Assembly: GCF_023684385.1 (NCBI RefSeq)
Contig: NZ_JAGSOJ010000004.1
Location: forward strand, 310,001 to 374,000
Length of the DNA: 64,000 bases
Direction: 5' to 3'
Origin: Oceanirhabdus seepicola
GTDB lineage: Bacteria > Bacillota > Clostridia > Clostridiales > Clostridiaceae
The notes beneath the pieces are model-generated. The model worked only from the letters and a program-made list of their open reading frames with translations. It did not search any database and was not told the origin of the DNA. The position numbers and the translations under genes are program-made. Positions 1 through 9,042 of the stretch are shown here, one piece after another. How positions within the stretch are numbered: the stretch's first letter is position 1; every line of letters starts with the position of its first letter.

Positions 1-806
1 TATACTTCACTTTTGTTTATTTGTGCTCCACTATGCCTCTCTACAAAAACTCCATCTCCAATTAGCTCATATACAGTATCTTCTTCCTTACCTCTACATA
101 TTTCATTTCCCCACTTATTTATAACAATCTTTTCTTTATTTTTTAAGCATGCAATTAGAATTTTATCTTTTACATCAACATATTCAATATTATTAATTTT
201 CTTATTGTGACCACTCTTTACATCTACAACACTTAAAACTTTATTTCCATTTTTATCCTCACTTAAACCAATCTCAACATCCTCATCTGCAAAATAAAGT
301 TCTTTGTAACCAGTGTTTCCTACAACTTTATTTCTTAAATCAAAAGAATAATATAAATCATTCATTAACACCTTTGAAAAAAAATTATTCTTAACTTGAA
401 AAGTCTCATCATATTGTGCTGGAACCACTATCTCTCCTATATGATTTTTATATCCAAATTTAATTTCTACTCCTATTATTTCAGAGAAAGGATATATATT
501 TACACCTTCTGTCTCCATTTGCTCTTTTGATTTTTTATCTTTAATAACTTTTTTCCACACTTCTATAAAGGAATCATCATCGTAAACTTTTGCTTGTCTA
601 GTTTTTGATTTTACATCCTCTTTTGCGTTTTCTTCTTTTGTTTTTTCTTCTTTAAAATCCTCTTTCGTTACTTTTTTAGCTTTTATTTCTACTTTAGGCT
701 TTTCTATTTCTACTTTCTGTTTTTCCCCACCTTGTAATCCTTTAGTAATAATGATTGCTGTTACACATATAACCATTACCATCACTAATATACTTTTCCC
801 TTTCAT
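1..806 (-). CDS. WG-repeat membrane-anchored protein, 3' end outside window
   Basis: An open frame runs on the minus strand from an ATG at 806 to the window edge with no stop, so the C-terminus is missing. The first 25 residues are a hydrophobic signal anchor (MKGKSILVMVMVICVTAIII), then a Lys/Glu-rich linker to about residue 70. After that come blocks of the WG-repeat type, with W-K-K, G-Y-K-N, I-G-E-I-V-V-P and A-Q-Y-D-E signatures. The protein is probably held at the outer face of the membrane. WG repeats are beta-rich and of unknown ligand. The gene lies 18 nt downstream of the histidine kinase gene on the same strand and may be co-transcribed with it. GGTGAGGATG just upstream of the start supplies the ribosome-binding site. 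Function unknown. Confidence 0.75.
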   Translation of the reverse strand, partial: MKGKSILVMVMVICVTAIIITKGLQGGEKQKVEIEKPKVEIKAKKVTKEDFKEEKTKEENAKEDVKSKTRQAKVYDDDSFIEVWKKVIKDKKSKEQMETEGVNIYPFSEIIGVEIKFGYKNHIGEIVVPAQYDETFQVKNNFFSKVLMNDLYYSFDLRNKVVGNTGYKELYFADEDVEIGLSEDKNGNKVLSVVDVKSGHNKKINNIEYVDVKDKILIACLKNKEKIVINKWGNEICRGKEEDTVYELIGDGVFVERHSGAQINKSEV

Positions 807-823
807 ATCATCCTCACCTTTCA

Positions 824-1759
824 TCAATAGCTAATCCTTTTTAATTTTAAAGAAAAAGTAGTTTTCTCATAGGGAATGCTACTTAAAGTTATTTCTCCAT
901 TCATCTTTTCAACAAGTCTTTTGGTTATGGTTAACCCTAAACCACTTCCCTGAAACTCTTTATTTCTAGAATCTTCAAGAGTATATAACCTTTCAAAAAT
1001 TCTGTCTTTATGTATCTCATCAATTCCTCTTCCTCTATCCCAAATATCAATATATACCGCCTCTTCACCACAACTTAAATCTATTCCTAAGCATTTTCCT
1101 TCATATCCATATTTAATAACATTAGATAATAAATTATTTAGTATCCTATCCATAGCTTCTTCATTGGCTAAAGCATAAATATTTTCAGAAGGAATATTGA
1201 TGTTAACCTCAAATCCTTTATTTGTTAGAATATCGTAAAATGATAGAATATTTTTTCTACAGATTTCATTTATATTAATTCTTGTAATAGGAATATCCTT
1301 ATCTCCTGATTCTATCTTTGATAGTGTGAAAAATTGATTAATTAACTGCAATAATTCTGAGGCTTTGTTTTGTACATTTGCTAAAAATATATCTTTTTCC
1401 TCATCACTTAAATTATCATTTACCCTTAATGTTTCTATATACCCTATAATAACTGTAAGAGGAGTTTTAAGATCGTGAGAAATATTTGAAAGCATTTTTC
1501 TCATTGATTCCTGGGTTCTTTTATGATTAACAATAATTTTTTGATTATATTCCAAAATATTATTAATCTGAAATAAAATTGTGGTCAAATACTCATCCTC
1601 AGTAACAACCAATAATTTTTCTGAGGTGTTATTTAGTATAATACTCTCAAGCTTCTTTTCAATATAAGATAAATTTTTATTTCGTTCCTTTATAGAAAAA
1701 TACTGGAGACAAATTACACCTATTAATATAACAATAATCACCAATAGAATAATAATCAT
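824..1759 (-). CDS. Sensor histidine kinase
   Basis: This 311-aa kinase has one N-terminal membrane segment (residues 1-20) and almost no extracellular part. A cytoplasmic linker is followed by the dimerisation/phosphoacceptor motif SHDLKTPLTV near residue 95, then an ATPase domain with an N box (LNNLLSNVIKYG), a D-R-G-R-G-I G1 box and GSGLGLTI. Lacking a sensory loop, it probably senses membrane stress or a partner protein. It starts 1 nt after the response regulator stop, so the two form a classical pair. The stimulus cannot be deduced from sequence. Confidence 0.93.
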   Translation of the reverse strand: MIIILLVIIVILIGVICLQYFSIKERNKNLSYIEKKLESIILNNTSEKLLVVTEDEYLTTILFQINNILEYNQKIIVNHKRTQESMRKMLSNISHDLKTPLTVIIGYIETLRVNDNLSDEEKDIFLANVQNKASELLQLINQFFTLSKIESGDKDIPITRININEICRKNILSFYDILTNKGFEVNINIPSENIYALANEEAMDRILNNLLSNVIKYGYEGKCLGIDLSCGEEAVYIDIWDRGRGIDEIHKDRIFERLYTLEDSRNKEFQGSGLGLTITKRLVEKMNGEITLSSIPYEKTTFSLKLKRISY

Positions 1760-1760
1760 T

Positions 1761-2459
1761 TTAAACCTCTCCTAACTTGTATCCAATTCCCCAAAGGGTT
1801 TTTATATATTTAGGGCTAGAAGGATAATCCTCAATTTTTTTTCTTAATCTTTGTATATGCACATTGATAACGCTTTCCTCCCCAAAATAACTTTCATTCC
1901 AAGCAAGATTATAAATCTGTTCCTTGGTAAACACCCTCTTTGGATTAGTTATAAATAATTTAAGTATTTCAAACTCTTTAGACGTAAGTTTCAGCACCTC
2001 TCCTTTTTTAGTTACCGAAAAATTGTCTAAATCTACTTTCAAATCTCCTACATCAATAATATTTTTTCTCTGATTATTTTCAGGTTTAGAATAAATATTA
2101 GCGCGTCTTATTGAGGCTTTTATTCTTGCTAAAAGTTCAATCAATGAAAATGGCTTAGAAATATAGTCGTCTGCACCCATTCCAAGAGCAATAGCTTTAT
2201 CAACATCGCTATCTTTAGCTGACATGATTATAATAGGAATCAGACTTTTTTCTCTAATTAATCTCATGAATTCCATTCCATTAAGTTTAGGAAGCATTAA
2301 ATCAAGTACAATTAGATCAAAAGATTCTTTTAAAAATTTATTAACAGCTTCTTGTCCATCAAATGCAACTTGAACCAGAAAGCCTTCTTTTTCTAAGTGA
2401 TTTTTCACCATCTCACTAATAGATCTATCATCCTCAACAAGAAGTATTTTATTTTCCAT
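1761..2459 (-). CDS. OmpR-family response regulator
   Basis: This 232-aa two-domain regulator has a receiver domain (acidic pair V-E-D-D, phosphoacceptor in L-D-L-M-L-P, conserved K in S-K-P-F-S) and a C-terminal winged helix (KLTSKEFEILKLF, then VINVHIQRLRKKIE). The start was set at ATG 2459 because AGAGGTGG precedes it at good spacing and the next residues begin the receiver fold (MENKILLVEDD). The frame stays open 44 codons upstream, but that stretch does not look coding. It is phosphorylated by the adjacent kinase. Targets are unknown. Confidence 0.93.
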   Translation of the reverse strand: MENKILLVEDDRSISEMVKNHLEKEGFLVQVAFDGQEAVNKFLKESFDLIVLDLMLPKLNGMEFMRLIREKSLIPIIIMSAKDSDVDKAIALGMGADDYISKPFSLIELLARIKASIRRANIYSKPENNQRKNIIDVGDLKVDLDNFSVTKKGEVLKLTSKEFEILKLFITNPKRVFTKEQIYNLAWNESYFGEESVINVHIQRLRKKIEDYPSSPKYIKTLWGIGYKLGEV

Positions 2460-2562
2460 AGCATGTCCACCTCTTTTAATTTGTATAAAATCACATCTTT
2501 TAACATAGTTCACTTCAATTGTATCTTTTTTCCTTACGAAAATATATATGTAATATAAAAAA

Positions 2563-2589
2563 GCTGAAGATAAATTATTTATCTTCAGC
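2563..2589 (-). terminator. Intrinsic terminator after the Cys-rich small gene
   Basis: A perfect 12-bp stem (GCTGAAGATAAA / TTTATCTTCAGC) with a 3-nt loop is followed on the minus strand by a T-rich tract. It separates the Cys-rich gene from the downstream two-component pair. Confidence 0.8.
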
Positions 2590-2599
2590 ATAAGAATAT

Positions 2600-2833
2600 T
2601 TAATGTAATGATTTTGTATAATCCTCAGATACTTTTTTAGTTTTTTTCTTTGCTCCAGGACAAGTACAAGTTTCTGGAGTACATACACACTCGCCTTCGC
2701 CACAATTCACTATAGCATAATTCTCCTGCATAGCAGAAGTCATATCGTCTATAGCTCGTATACTTGAAGTGATTTCTCCTTTTGTAGGATGATATTTATT
2801 TCCATTATTATTTGTATTATAATTTTTTTTCAT
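2600..2833 (-). CDS. Small Cys-rich protein, metallothionein-like cluster
   Basis: This 77-aa hydrophilic protein is of unknown family. The start is ATG 2833, preceded by GAGGTG at 6 nt. An Asn-rich N-terminus (KKNYNTNNNGNKYHPT) leads to a compact five-cysteine cluster, N-C-G-E-G-E-C-V-C-T-P-E-T-C-T-C-P-G, and a lysine-rich tail. The paired C-x-C motifs suggest metal or Fe-S binding, as in small metallothioneins, but no family is recognised. There is no signal peptide. It has its own terminator and lies upstream of the two-component pair on the same strand. Confidence 0.7.
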   Translation of the reverse strand: MKKNYNTNNNGNKYHPTKGEITSSIRAIDDMTSAMQENYAIVNCGEGECVCTPETCTCPGAKKKTKKVSEDYTKSLH

Positions 2834-2979
2834 TTGTATCACCTCACATTATTTTAATATAATTAGTTTGTCTCATTATATTAAAACAATGCTACTAAAA
2901 AATTTCCTAGTCTGCATTTCAATTCATTATCTACATATTAGTCCATAATAATAGTATCACTTTTTTTGTTTTTAAAACT

Positions 2980-5052
2980 TTATAAACTCCTTGATATTAT
3001 TCTAATACCGTATCCTTTTATATCTATTGGCCCCGTTACTTTTTCCTTACTTTCCATATCAACAAATGTCATATCCTTTATATCTACTGTTTCTTTCTCT
3101 TTAGTAAAGTTCATTAAAAATACAAACTCATTTTCATCATCTTTACGCACCTGTGCATTAATACCAACTGGTAATTCTATGTTTATTGCTCTATTTAAAT
3201 TAATTTTTTTAGCTAAATTTTTATAAAAATCTCTTAAAAATTCATCATTATTTCTAAAGGCTATATAATAGGCTCCACCTTTCCCAAATTCATTATATGT
3301 TAATGCAGGCATTCCTTTATAGAAATCTGATTTATATGTGGCAAGAACCTCTGCCCCCTCTGAATGTATTAAATCACAGAATATCCTTGCTTCATATTCT
3401 CCTTTCATGAAAAGATGGTTGCTTTGCTCTATAATTACATGGTTAACATCATCATCATATAGTGCATCTAACTCCTCTGACCATATACCTGTAACTTTTT
3501 TAAGAGGTCCTGGAAAACCACCTAAGAAACATAAATCATTATCATCAACTATACCACTCCAGTAAGTAGTTACAAGCGTTCCTCCATTTTTAACAAATTC
3601 CTCAATTCTCTCTCCAACACCCTCTCTTACCATATAGAGCATAGGAGCTACTAAAACCTTGTATTTTGAAAAATCACAGTCCATATTAATAACATCTACT
3701 GGAATTGACATGTCCCAAAATGCTTTATAGTGTTTCTGACAAGTTTCAAAATAATCTTTCTTTTCAATTCTTGGACCTTGTGCATCATCTATTGCCCAGT
3801 AATTTTCCCAATCGTAAATAACTGCTACCTCTGGTTCAATTGAAGTTCCAACTACATCTTCAAGTTTTGATAAGATTTCTCCGACCTTTGATACTTCTTT
3901 AAATACCCTTGTGTTTTCATGTCCACAATGATCCACTACAGCACCATGGAATTTTTCTGATGACCCCCTACTCTTTCTCCATTGAAAATACTGAACAGTA
4001 TCTGATCCATGTGCTATTGCTTGAATTGATGCTAAAGCATGTACCCCAGGACGTCTTAGTTTAGCTACAGGTTGCCAATTTGTAGCACTTGGTGAACTTT
4101 CCATCATCATAAATGGTTTTCCACCCTTTAATGCTCTATTTATATCATGAATAAATGCTCTTCTACTAGCTTCATGAGAATCTGTTCTCTCTCCATGCCA
4201 ATAAGGATAGTTGTCCCAAGAAACAACATCTAGGTAAGGCGCAAATTTCCAATAATCAATTCCCCTGCTAAGCTCAACATAATCGTGAAAATTAGTTGTT
4301 ATAGGTATATCAGGAGCTATTTCTTTTAAAGTAATACTTTCATGCTTAAAAAAGTCTAAAGTTTGGTGCGTTATGTACCTATTCCAATCTAAATTTAAAC
4401 CATGTAATGCTGGTTCTCCATGAGGTGCTGGAGATTCTATTTGACTCCAATCATTATATGTATGACTCCAGAACTTACTCCACCAAGCATTATTTAATTC
4501 ATCTAAATTATTATTATATTTTTCCTTAAGCCACTGTCTAAACGCTTCTTGACACAACTCACAATGACATTGTCCCTCAAACTCATTTGAAACGTGCCAC
4601 ATAAGAAGAGCTGGATGCTCTTTATATCTTTCTGCTAATAATTTATTTATATGTGAAACCTTTTCTCTATAGATAGGCGAAGTATAACAATGATTATGTC
4701 TCTCTCCATATAAGTTTCTAACTCTATTACTTCCAACTCTTAATACCTCAGGATATTTTTGAGCCATCCAAACAGGTTTTGCTCCACTAGGTGTTGCAAG
4801 TATTACATAATTCCCATTTTCATGCATGCTGTCCATTAACTCATCAAGCCATTTGAAGTTAAATTCCCCTTCCTCAGATTCTAATGAGCTCCATGAAAAC
4901 ATTCCTACTGCTATTACATTACAATTAGCTAATTTCATTAATCTTATATCTTCCTCTAAAATCCCTGGAACATCTACCCACTGTTCTGGATTATAATCAG
5001 CTCCATGTAGAATAGTTTTGCATTTATCACTTATTGGACCATAATTTTGCAT
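2980..5052 (-). CDS. GH42 beta-galactosidase
   Basis: This 690-aa protein has the full length of family GH42. It hydrolyses terminal beta-galactosides; without a signal peptide it acts in the cytoplasm on imported oligosaccharides. The TIM barrel opens with H-G-A-D-Y-N-P-E-Q-W. The acid/base Glu is in H-V-S-N-E-F-E-G near residue 155, followed by the zinc cluster C-H-C-E-L-C. The nucleophile Glu is in M-M-M-E-S-S-P-S near residue 315. The trimerisation and C-terminal domains follow. AAGGAG precedes the start. It is a single gene with a large dyad just upstream. The natural substrate could be an arabinogalactan fragment rather than lactose. Confidence 0.93.
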   Translation of the reverse strand: MQNYGPISDKCKTILHGADYNPEQWVDVPGILEEDIRLMKLANCNVIAVGMFSWSSLESEEGEFNFKWLDELMDSMHENGNYVILATPSGAKPVWMAQKYPEVLRVGSNRVRNLYGERHNHCYTSPIYREKVSHINKLLAERYKEHPALLMWHVSNEFEGQCHCELCQEAFRQWLKEKYNNNLDELNNAWWSKFWSHTYNDWSQIESPAPHGEPALHGLNLDWNRYITHQTLDFFKHESITLKEIAPDIPITTNFHDYVELSRGIDYWKFAPYLDVVSWDNYPYWHGERTDSHEASRRAFIHDINRALKGGKPFMMMESSPSATNWQPVAKLRRPGVHALASIQAIAHGSDTVQYFQWRKSRGSSEKFHGAVVDHCGHENTRVFKEVSKVGEILSKLEDVVGTSIEPEVAVIYDWENYWAIDDAQGPRIEKKDYFETCQKHYKAFWDMSIPVDVINMDCDFSKYKVLVAPMLYMVREGVGERIEEFVKNGGTLVTTYWSGIVDDNDLCFLGGFPGPLKKVTGIWSEELDALYDDDVNHVIIEQSNHLFMKGEYEARIFCDLIHSEGAEVLATYKSDFYKGMPALTYNEFGKGGAYYIAFRNNDEFLRDFYKNLAKKINLNRAINIELPVGINAQVRKDDENEFVFLMNFTKEKETVDIKDMTFVDMESKEKVTGPIDIKGYGIRIISRSL

Positions 5053-5080
5053 ACCGCCTCTCCTTTCTAAATTCTATAAT

Positions 5081-5114
5081 GATATAATATTTTCAATACT
5101 GAAAACATTATATC
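5081..5114. promoter_or_regulatory. Inverted repeat, likely operator of the GH42 gene
   Basis: The arms GATATAATATTTTCA and TGAAAACATTATATC match at 14 of 15 positions around a 4-nt centre (ATAC), 29 bp upstream of the GH42 start. No T-tract follows on either strand, so a regulator-binding dyad is more likely than a terminator. The arms contain TATAAT, so a bound protein could cover the promoter. No cognate regulator is adjacent. Confidence 0.5.
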
Positions 5115-5311
5115 ATTTATTTTACTATATGATATTCGTAAAAATTATAAAATTTATTATTATAATTTTTATAATTTACAACTTAAGAGAAATGAATAAT
5201 TTAATATTAGCTACGTTGATATTTTCAAGAAAATATAAATAACTGCTATGAAATGGTATGATATTTATATTACTTATATAGCAATACTTAAATATTATGA
5301 GGTGAATAACT

Positions 5312-5977
5312 GTGAAAATACTAATAGGACAACCAAAAAAGGAACATGAAATTGAACAACTTAAAAATGAAATAAAAATCAATAAGGGAATTGATATTGT
5401 TTTATATCCTGAAGGGTACTTAACAAATGAAAAAACTTTAGAATATGCTTGTGACCTAGCAAAAAAGTATAGTAAAACAATTATTACAGGTTATTTAGAT
5501 ACTATTACTCCTAACCCAAATAGTAGTGTTACCAATAGAGCCGTAATAATAAACCAATTCGGCGAAAAGATTTTGGATAGAGCCAAAACGCCTATAAATG
5601 AAAATCTATATAGCCCTTCTGTAATTGATTACAACGGAATAAAGATAGGGTATTTACTTTGCAGAGAAATTCTAAAAGGTTTAGATGGGTTTAAAAATCT
5701 AAACACTTGTCTTAACTTCATTTCACACCCAATTGGAGTAGGTATGTTTAGTGATGATCAATTTGAACAATGGATAAATGAAGCAAAAACCATTGCAAAA
5801 ACATATAAAACAATGATAATTGGGACAAGTCATGCAGATGGCTCTTATAGGAATTGTGGAGTATCCCTTCCTATTTCATATTGTATTGATAGTAATGGAG
5901 AATCTATATTTATTTCAAAGTCAGATGTAAGAAGTCGAATTGTAGATTTAAACACAAAAGAGGTTGTGTTTGCATAA
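5312..5977 (+). CDS. Nitrilase-superfamily carbon-nitrogen hydrolase
   Basis: This 221-aa protein starts at GTG 5312 after GAGGTG. It carries the Glu-Lys-Cys triad of the CN-hydrolase fold: Glu in Y-P-E-G-Y, Lys in D-R-A-K-T-P and Cys in L-L-C-R-E-I. It is shorter than typical family members (about 260 aa), with condensed loops. The family cleaves amides, nitriles or carbamoyl groups; the substrate cannot be told from sequence. It is cytoplasmic and transcribed alone, divergent from the GH42 gene, with a strong terminator downstream. Confidence 0.8.
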   Translation: MKILIGQPKKEHEIEQLKNEIKINKGIDIVLYPEGYLTNEKTLEYACDLAKKYSKTIITGYLDTITPNPNSSVTNRAVIINQFGEKILDRAKTPINENLYSPSVIDYNGIKIGYLLCREILKGLDGFKNLNTCLNFISHPIGVGMFSDDQFEQWINEAKTIAKTYKTMIIGTSHADGSYRNCGVSLPISYCIDSNGESIFISKSDVRSRIVDLNTKEVVFA

Positions 5978-6020
5978 AGCCTATCAAATTTATATACATG
6001 TTATCCATATGATATATAAA

Positions 6021-6066
6021 CAAGAGAAGGAATATATTATTCATATATAACATATTCCTTCTCTTG
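6021..6066. terminator. Bidirectional terminator between convergent genes
   Basis: The arms CAAGAGAAGGAATA and TATTCCTTCTCTTG form a perfect 14-bp stem with an 18-nt loop and a TTTT tract on the plus strand. It lies between the convergent nitrilase and His-rich genes. Confidence 0.8.
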
Positions 6067-6152
6067 TTTTAAATCTAACTTTACTTTTCTTAATGTGTTA
6101 CTTGCTGCTCCTTTTGTTGTTCATTTTCTGGATTTTTACTATTACTATTTGA

Positions 6153-6491
6153 TTATTGATTATGTAAATTTTGTTGTGATGAATTCATTTCATTAGTAAA
6201 TTCATCTTCTGGTATTTGATACCCTTCATATTCTTGATATTCTTGATGTCCTTCATGTCTATGATGTCCATGATGACATTTATGTCCAAGATGTCTTTTA
6301 CCCGTCATCTTTAACATCCTTTTACTTTTACCTTTGCCGTTACCATTACTATCATTACAACTCAATTTTTCAAGATATCCATTGTTTTTGCACATACAGT
6401 ATCCCATACACCCAAGAGCTGTCATAGTTGCACCTAGCATAAAATATAGTCCATTATCACAATTGTTATTTCGCATATACATTTTTTTCAC
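6153..6491 (-). CDS. Small His/Cys-rich membrane protein
   Basis: This 112-aa protein has one hydrophobic segment (about residues 15-33, LYFMLGATMTALGCMGYCMC), a Gly/Lys/Asn linker and a histidine-rich stretch (GHKCHHGHHRHEGH) before an acidic tail. The His/Cys content suggests metal binding at the membrane; no family is recognised. The stop at 6153-6155 is followed in frame by 20 more polar codons (to 6090), rich in Gln, Asn, Lys and Glu and ending at TAA. The protein may therefore have been shortened by a nonsense change. Confidence 0.65.
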   Translation of the reverse strand: MKKMYMRNNNCDNGLYFMLGATMTALGCMGYCMCKNNGYLEKLSCNDSNGNGKGKSKRMLKMTGKRHLGHKCHHGHHRHEGHQEYQEYEGYQIPEDEFTNEMNSSQQNLHNQ

Positions 6492-6502
6492 CTCATATTT
6501 AA

Positions 6503-6574
6503 AGCATATTCAAATAAATAACTAGTCATAGGTTTATGGTGTATATCTGTGACTTGTTATTTATTTTCATACGC
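6503..6574. repeat. Terminal-inverted-repeat element, minimal copy (family A)
   Basis: This is the shortest of three copies in the window (others at 23271-23422 and 51868-52020). It consists of little more than the two ends: GCATATTCAAATAAATAAC followed by TAGTCA, and the inverted end carrying TGACTTGTTATTTATTTTC. The internal part present in the other copies is missing. No coding capacity, so it looks like a MITE or its deletion derivative. Confidence 0.7.
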
Positions 6575-6671
6575 CTAATTTATTTATCCTTGAATAGTAT
6601 TTGTAAATCGTCAATACTATACACTGGTAATATTTTATATAAGAGGCTTATTAAACATATAAATTTGTTGT

Positions 6672-9038
6672 TTACTCTCTATATTCTTTTAATATTTCTT
6701 GAAGTGATACTTTATTTATTTTTCTCTTAGCACCTAATGTTCCTATAAAGAATATACACCCTATAATTACACTTCCAACAAATAGTTGCCATAATTCAAA
6801 CTCAAGTGGCATTACCATATTAAAATTCACTATTAAATATTTTACCATAACATTTACTGAAGCTACTGCTATAGGGACACTTATTAAAAATGATAGTATA
6901 GAATATATGAAATAACTATTTAGTATCATAGAATTAACTTCTTTATCGTTATAACCCATTACCTTAAGTAAGGATATATCATAGTATTTGTCTTCAACTG
7001 TTAATGTTGTTAGAATATACAATACTATTACAGCTATAGCCATGGAGGATCCCATCATCATATATAAAGCATACTTTATAAATTTCTGCATAAGTTGTGA
7101 TTGTTCTAATATAACAGATTTACTTATTACAGTTAAATACTTATCTTCATCTAAACTGTTTTTAGAATAAACTCCATTAAAAAGTTCATCAGATTTTTTA
7201 TCTGTTACCATTTCACTTAGCTCACTTAAATTCATATAAATCTTAAAATCATTAAATTCATTAGAAATGTCAACAACGCTCAGATTATATTCTCTATCAC
7301 TAATTTTTACCTTTATAGAGTCACCTATTTCTTTATCGTACTTCATATTAAAGCTCTTATTTATGATAACTCCTTCTTTTAGCTTACCTGTAATTTCTTT
7401 ACCTTTATGATTATACAATTTATGAAGTTTGTTATCATATTCAATACCTTTTAGTGTTATGGAATCATTTTCATACTTCCCATCAGGATATATCAAGAAT
7501 TTCTCTTTTCCATTTTCTAATGTTGGTAATTGTTTAGTCATATCAATATAAGCTTCATATTTATAGTCTACACCGTTATAATAATCAGTTGTCATCTTGT
7601 CAAATAAACCATTACACATAAGTGTAAACATTATAAGTATAGAAACAAAAACTATTCCAACGAAAAACACAAAAAACTTACCTAAATTATTAAATATAAA
7701 TGAGTATTTAAACTTAGTAGTAGCCTTACGGTTTTTAAGTATTTTTGAAACCAATTTATTTAACTTACTTACCTTTTCTACATCTCCTGCTCTTAATAAA
7801 TCTAAAGGATTCTTAGATAACATCTTTCTTATAATAACCATTGATAGACTAACAACGAATATTAATGGTACTAATATAGCTGTTATAAGCACTAATATAT
7901 TACTCTCTATACTTGTAGATGGTAAAAGATAAAATTCTAAATATAGATCTCTCATAAATACTGAAGAAAACTTACCTACTCCATATCCTAATGCAAGCAT
8001 AGGAAGTGATATAGCTAGTATTAAAATTGTATATGGGATGGCTATTTCAGTATTTGAATAACCTAAAGCTTTTAGAAGACCTATTTGCCCCTTTTCGCTT
8101 CTTATGATTTTGTATATGATTATTGCAACTATCATAATTCCTATAGCTGAGATCATAAAGCTAAGGCCAAGACTCATAGCCTTTCCACCTCTTATCTCCT
8201 CATATACAGCCCCACTTCTCATTTGATTTTTAGTGCTTGTTATATTTGTTATATAGTTTAATTCTTCTTGTTCTTTAATATTGTTTACTACATTTTTTTG
8301 AAAAGTATTTTCCTTAAACTCCCCTTTAGCAACACCTGCAAAGTGGAACCCTTCTTCACCTTTTAAATTTTCATATTCTTCATCTGTAACTAACCCTATT
8401 GTCTGCATACTATTATCTATTATTAGATCTTGTCCAAACAGCGGTAAGTTATAATCTGGGAACAATACATTTGCAACTACTTTGTACGATTTTCCATTAA
8501 TTTTTAATACATCGTTTAATTTTATATTATTCTTTTTTGCATAAATTTTAGTTACAGCTATTTCATCATTTGCAGAAGGCATTTCCCCCGCTTCAATCAT
8601 CGGTATATTTATATCTTGAGATTTTTTTATAACTTTTATTTTGTGATTACTATCATCAAAACTTATATCTTTGTACTCTCTTAATTCAAGGTTGCACAAT
8701 TTATATTTTTCTTCAAATGCATTTTCTCTTTTATTTAGTATTTCGTAATATAAATCTTTATTTTCTTTTTTTATATTAGCTAGAGTATACACTCCTGGTG
8801 CTAAATCATAATTTGAAATAGCATATTCAAGTTCACTTTGTATTAAGACATTTATCATGTCTATAGAAAAGTCTTCTTGATTATTATCTATAAAAAACTT
8901 TTCCGCTGGTTCTTGTATAGAATTTATACCATAAAACATTGAGGTAAATATAAAGGAACTTAGAAAAATTACAATCCCTACGGCAGATAGTTGTACTATT
9001 TTCTTTTTAAATGTTCTTAATACATTTTTTAATAACAT
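6672..9038 (-). CDS. ABC transporter permease, FtsX/MacB type
   Basis: This 788-aa permease has a first membrane helix at residues 17-39, a large extracytoplasmic domain (about 40-285), three helices (about 285-405) forming the first FtsX domain, and a cytoplasmic linker. A second helix-ectodomain-three-helix set (about 450-780) follows. This duplicated layout is typical of lipoprotein or peptide efflux (MacB/YknZ/Bce-like) and mechanotransmission ABC proteins, not solute importers. It follows the ATPase gene at 4 nt. The divergent TetR gene suggests induction by a toxic or signal compound. Confidence 0.9.
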   Translation of the reverse strand: MLLKNVLRTFKKKIVQLSAVGIVIFLSSFIFTSMFYGINSIQEPAEKFFIDNNQEDFSIDMINVLIQSELEYAISNYDLAPGVYTLANIKKENKDLYYEILNKRENAFEEKYKLCNLELREYKDISFDDSNHKIKVIKKSQDINIPMIEAGEMPSANDEIAVTKIYAKKNNIKLNDVLKINGKSYKVVANVLFPDYNLPLFGQDLIIDNSMQTIGLVTDEEYENLKGEEGFHFAGVAKGEFKENTFQKNVVNNIKEQEELNYITNITSTKNQMRSGAVYEEIRGGKAMSLGLSFMISAIGIMIVAIIIYKIIRSEKGQIGLLKALGYSNTEIAIPYTILILAISLPMLALGYGVGKFSSVFMRDLYLEFYLLPSTSIESNILVLITAILVPLIFVVSLSMVIIRKMLSKNPLDLLRAGDVEKVSKLNKLVSKILKNRKATTKFKYSFIFNNLGKFFVFFVGIVFVSILIMFTLMCNGLFDKMTTDYYNGVDYKYEAYIDMTKQLPTLENGKEKFLIYPDGKYENDSITLKGIEYDNKLHKLYNHKGKEITGKLKEGVIINKSFNMKYDKEIGDSIKVKISDREYNLSVVDISNEFNDFKIYMNLSELSEMVTDKKSDELFNGVYSKNSLDEDKYLTVISKSVILEQSQLMQKFIKYALYMMMGSSMAIAVIVLYILTTLTVEDKYYDISLLKVMGYNDKEVNSMILNSYFIYSILSFLISVPIAVASVNVMVKYLIVNFNMVMPLEFELWQLFVGSVIIGCIFFIGTLGAKRKINKVSLQEILKEYRE

Positions 9039-9042
9039 ATAT

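Noticed and set aside
13..210. 65-aa plus-strand ORF at the window start
   Set aside because: Antisense to the WG-repeat protein, no ribosome-binding site.
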